64,000 nt of DNA from Thalassospira lohafexi. Lineage in GTDB: Bacteria; Pseudomonadota; Alphaproteobacteria; Rhodospirillales; Thalassospiraceae. The notes below the pieces were generated by a model. That model was not told the origin of the DNA and did no database searches. It saw nothing but the letters and a program-made list of their open reading frames with translations. Position 1 is the stretch's first letter; each line of letters begins with the position of its first letter. The stretch is taken from the NCBI RefSeq assembly GCF_002844275.1, contig NZ_NXGX01000005.1, positions 1-64,000 on the forward strand. The letters are read 5' to 3'. The position numbers and the translations under genes are program-made. Positions 61,106 through 64,000 of this stretch are shown here, piece after piece.

Positions 61106-62419
61106 ATGACAACGTCCCACAGCACCCAGACACCATCCGCAACAGCACCGCCCAAAAAATCAAAACTCGGCCCCATGGCCCGGCGCGAAGCAAAACTTGC
61201 GCTTTGGATGCTGGCGCCGACCTTTTTGATTGTGATGGGCATTGTCCTGTTTCCGCTGCTGGCCAACTTCTGGATTTCGGTAAAGCCGGTCAAACTGTCC
61301 GACTTGCGCCCGCCAACCCCGGTGGTATCGGAACGGGTGCGCGGGGATATGGATGTTGCGGGCGAAGAATTTCGCATTCAGTACCGCATGCGCAATTCAT
61401 CGCAAACCGGGGCGATTGATGACGTTGTTCTGACCGATACCCTGCCGTCTGGCATCACCATCACCGACATTGACCCGGCCTGTGAAATCACCGGTCAAAA
61501 TGTCACCTGCCGTCTCGACCGTCTTGAAGGCGGGGACCGTCAACGCCTTGAACTCAAAGCCACCGCTAATACCGATTTTGCCGCCAATCCGGTGTCGCCC
61601 CGCGACAGCGAACCAACACTGACCGGCACTTCCGAAAATATCCTGACCAACAACCAGTTCACGCTTGATAACTTTGCACGCATCTTTGATTCCCGCGAAT
61701 TCTGGAGCGTGCTTTGGGTCACCATTGCCTATACCGTCTTTGGCACCTTGGGCGCACTGGTCCTTGGTCTGTTTGCCGCACAGATTTTAAACAAGCCCTT
61801 TAAGGGCCGCTCGATCATTCGCGGCCTTTTCCTGTTTCCCTATGTCGCCCCCGTGATCGCGGTCGCCTTTACATGGGTGATCCTGCTTGATCCGTTTAAC
61901 GGCACGTTCAATGCCATTTTACAACGCATGAACGTCACCGATGCCGGGGTAAACTTCTTTGGCCAACGCGCCCTGCCGATTGATATCTTTGGCCTGACCA
62001 TTGAATTCCCGTTGGCCCTTGCGACTGTGATCGCCTTTGAAGCATGGCGGTATTTCCCGCTGTCGTTCCTGTTTATTCTCGCCCGGATGCAGTCGATATC
62101 CTCAGACATGTATGAGGCCGCCGAGGTCGATGGTGCGTCCCCGCTGCAACAGTTCTGGCACATCTCCCTGCCGCAGCTTCTGGGCATTCTATCGACCCTG
62201 TTTTTGCTGCGCTTCATTTGGACGTTCAACAAATTCGACGACATCTTCCTTCTGACCGGCGGGGCTGCGGGCACGCGGACCTTGACCGTCGATGTCTATG
62301 AACAGGGCTTTGCCCTTTCAAACCTTGGCGCCGGGGCGGCCGTGGCCGTCGCCATCTTCATCCTGCTTCTGGTCTTTGCCGTGTTCTACTTCAAATTCGT
62401 CCATCGGGAGGATCAGTAA
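61106..62419 (+). CDS. MalF-type sugar permease with periplasmic beta-domain insert
   Basis: 437 residues from MTTSHSTQ; the ribosome site is weak. TM1 is residues 33-58. Between TM1 and TM2 (residues 72-160) lies an extra periplasmic domain whose pattern (RIQYRMRNSSQTGAIDDVVLTDTLPSGITITDI, then a Cys pair in PACEITGQNVTC) resembles DUF11-type beta-sandwich repeats. The remaining six helices are standard for MalF, with the EAAEVDGASPLQQFWHISLPQL coupling loop. E. coli MalF carries a different domain (P2) in the same position that contacts the binding protein. Confidence 0.88.
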   Translation: MTTSHSTQTPSATAPPKKSKLGPMARREAKLALWMLAPTFLIVMGIVLFPLLANFWISVKPVKLSDLRPPTPVVSERVRGDMDVAGEEFRIQYRMRNSSQTGAIDDVVLTDTLPSGITITDIDPACEITGQNVTCRLDRLEGGDRQRLELKATANTDFAANPVSPRDSEPTLTGTSENILTNNQFTLDNFARIFDSREFWSVLWVTIAYTVFGTLGALVLGLFAAQILNKPFKGRSIIRGLFLFPYVAPVIAVAFTWVILLDPFNGTFNAILQRMNVTDAGVNFFGQRALPIDIFGLTIEFPLALATVIAFEAWRYFPLSFLFILARMQSISSDMYEAAEVDGASPLQQFWHISLPQLLGILSTLFLLRFIWTFNKFDDIFLLTGGAAGTRTLTVDVYEQGFALSNLGAGAAVAVAIFILLLVFAVFYFKFVHREDQ

Positions 62420-63648
62420 TGCGTATCGGTACGGGTCTTCTACTTTCCCTGATTTCGGGCCTGATCTGGGGCGTGATTGCCATTGTCATTACCGGCATCT
62501 CACTGACCCTGATCACCGGGCTTGCCGCCACCCCGATCATTTCGGCCGGTGCGCTTGCCGGGGCGGTCAATGCCGCGATCATTATCTCGCGCGCGCCTAA
62601 AAACCGCACACCGGGATTGTATCTTGTCGCCTTTGCCGCGGTGGTGATTGCGATGATGCTGGTGTCCTTTGGCATGCCGTTCAGTCTGTCATTCTCCCAA
62701 AACTCTGCCACTCAGGCCTTTGGCGTTGGCCTGATTGCACTGGCCATCACCTTTGCCAACCGCATGTGCCTGATGGACGCCCATGCGGGGATGCTCAAAC
62801 GCTACAGCTTTGATCTTGTCATTGTGCGCGTGTTCAAGGGGCTTGGCTTTGTGTTTTTCAGCGTGATCGTCATCCTGCCATTCTATGTGATGGTGATGAC
62901 CAGCCTGAAAAACCAGCAAGACCTGTTTTTGAACCCGCTTGATCTGTCGATTGATCTCTCGCAGGGTTTTGCCAGCCTGACCGACAGTTATGTCGAACTG
63001 TTTACCCAGTTCAATTTTGGCAGTTTCCTTCTGACATCGACCATTGTCTCCGTCTCGACCGTCCTTATCACGCTGGCCTTTTCCATTCCCGGTGCCTATG
63101 CGGTGGCGCGTCTGAAATTCCCCGGCCAGACCGTGCTTTCAAGCTCGATCCTTCTGATCTATCTCGTGCCCATGATCGTTCTGGTGATCCCGCTTTATGC
63201 GGTGTTTAGCCAGCTTGGCCTGCGCAACTCGCTGGTTGGCCTTTTGATTGTCTATCCGGCCACCACGGTTCCCGTCGCCCTTTACATGCTTCAGGGATAT
63301 TTTCGCGGCATTCCCGCCGAACTCGAAGAAGCCGGTTTGATGGATGGACTGTCGCGCCTTGGTGTAATTTGGAAAATCACCCTGCCGCTTGCCCTTCCCG
63401 CCCTTGCATCGGTCTCGCTTTATGTCTTCATGATTGCGTGGAACGAGTTTCTGTTTGCCTTCATGTTCCTCGATGATCCGGGCATTTTCACCCTGTCACG
63501 CGGGGTTGTCTCGCTCAATTCCTCCGAGGTTCCGCGCCAACATCTGATGGCCGGTGCGGTGATTGCCACCGTGCCGATATTGGCGATTTTCCTGTGGTTT
63601 GAACGCTTCCTTGTTCAGGGCCTGACGGCCGGGAGTGTCAAGGGATGA
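62419..63648 (+). CDS. MalG-type sugar permease with extra N-terminal membrane domain
   Basis: 409 residues; the ATG shares one base with the MalF stop (TAATG) and GGAGG lies just upstream. Residues 1-130 contain about four additional transmembrane helices (GLLLSLISGLIWGVIAIVI and others) not found in ordinary MalG proteins of about 280 residues. From residue 140 the MalG core is normal, with FFSVIVILPFYVMVMTSLK and the coupling loop EEAGLMDGLSRLGVIWKITLPL. The role of the extra helices is unknown. Confidence 0.88.
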   Translation: MRIGTGLLLSLISGLIWGVIAIVITGISLTLITGLAATPIISAGALAGAVNAAIIISRAPKNRTPGLYLVAFAAVVIAMMLVSFGMPFSLSFSQNSATQAFGVGLIALAITFANRMCLMDAHAGMLKRYSFDLVIVRVFKGLGFVFFSVIVILPFYVMVMTSLKNQQDLFLNPLDLSIDLSQGFASLTDSYVELFTQFNFGSFLLTSTIVSVSTVLITLAFSIPGAYAVARLKFPGQTVLSSSILLIYLVPMIVLVIPLYAVFSQLGLRNSLVGLLIVYPATTVPVALYMLQGYFRGIPAELEEAGLMDGLSRLGVIWKITLPLALPALASVSLYVFMIAWNEFLFAFMFLDDPGIFTLSRGVVSLNSSEVPRQHLMAGAVIATVPILAIFLWFERFLVQGLTAGSVKG

Positions 63649-63747
63649 TCATGTCACCAATCCATCAAATGCCCGTACGGCATTGCGCACCATCCACACC
63701 ATTCATAAAAAAAACGCCCACCGCCAAAGATCAGGAGGCCAAATAAA

Positions 63748-64000
63748 ATGGGTCAGATCGAACTCAAAGACATCCGTAAATCATTTGGCGGTGTCGAGGT
63801 TATCAAAGGCATCGACCTTCAAATCGACGAGGGCGAGTTGGTGATTTTCGTCGGCCCGTCAGGCTGTGGGAAATCCACCTTGCTGCGCCTGATTTCCGGT
63901 CTGGTCGAGGCCAGCGACGGTCAGATCATCATTGATGGCGATGACGTGACGGGCAAGCCCCCCGCCGAACGTGAACTATCCATGGTGTTTCAGTCCTACG
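63748..64000 (+). CDS. Sugar ABC transporter ATP-binding protein (MalK/UgpC type), cut by window end
   Basis: The first 84 codons are visible; AGGAGG lies 8 bases before the ATG. It starts [21 protein letters not shown], with Walker [17 protein letters not shown] and the Q-loop region ELSMVFQSY at the window edge. It is separated from the MalG gene by 99 bases with no terminator. It energises the importer encoded upstream. The C-terminal regulatory domain and stop lie outside the window. Confidence 0.93.
   Translation, partial: MGQIELKDIRKSFGGVEVIKGIDLQIDEGELVIFVGPSGCGKSTLLRLISGLVEASDGQIIIDGDDVTGKPPAERELSMVFQSY

Noticed and set aside
1..64000. CRISPR arrays, insertion sequences, integrases or phage genes
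   Set aside because: I looked for regularly spaced repeats, transposase/integrase motifs and terminal inverted repeats; none was found beyond the short repeats reported.

Overview
The window looks like a chromosomal segment of a marine alphaproteobacterium of the Rhodospirillales/Thalassospira type. This is inferred from moderate GC, many TRAP transporters, a malyl-CoA lyase, a complete ectoine/hydroxyectoine catabolic set and a carboxy(nor)spermidine polyamine route; no 16S gene is present to confirm it. Genes are dense and on both strands. I see no insertion sequence, prophage or CRISPR.

Layout: 1-250, two identical tRNA-Arg(ACG) genes in a tandem duplication. 438-2695, a TerB/DUF533 membrane protein, a fasciclin-domain secreted protein and an ACT-domain protein. 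2711-7604, three tandem RTX (Ca-binding repeat) proteins on the minus strand with an AT-rich upstream region, then a diguanylate cyclase. 9326-15712, housekeeping and signalling genes: malyl-CoA lyase, an MDR oxidoreductase with a divergent HxlR regulator, a GNAT enzyme, accA, a NavAb-like sodium channel and a metallo-beta-lactamase-fold hydrolase. 15802-19059, a 1085-residue ABC protein with an ATPase domain interrupted by about 335 residues and a C-terminal cyclic-nucleotide-binding domain. This is the most unusual gene in the window.

19601-35540 holds the ectoine/5-hydroxyectoine utilisation genes: doeC/doeD-like, uehA, enuR, uehB, uehC, eutA, eutB, eutC, doeA, doeB and an AsnC regulator. 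The TRAP transporter takes up ectoines. EutABC are thought to convert hydroxyectoine to ectoine. DoeA opens the ring, DoeB deacetylates, and DoeD/DoeC take diaminobutyrate to aspartate. The order is unusual: uehA is divergent from enuR-uehBC, and four unrelated genes (two small secreted proteins, a TetR regulator and its likely target membrane protein) sit between doeD and uehA.

35695-41163: a MORN-like lipoprotein and a four-gene arylsulfotransferase/sulfotransferase membrane operon. 41175-46053 (minus): a TAT-exported TRAP transporter with an amidase and a small membrane protein, followed by a 2-hydroxyacid dehydrogenase. 47651-53628 (minus): a sugar/polyol ABC transporter with two catabolic enzymes, with a divergent LacI regulator and LacI-type operators. 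54871-58225: a VOC protein and the carboxy(nor)spermidine dehydrogenase/decarboxylase pair. 58614-64000: a LacI-controlled MalEFGK-type sugar importer whose two permeases both carry unusual extra domains; the ATPase gene runs off the window end.

All assignments were made by reading motifs and gene order; no database search was run.
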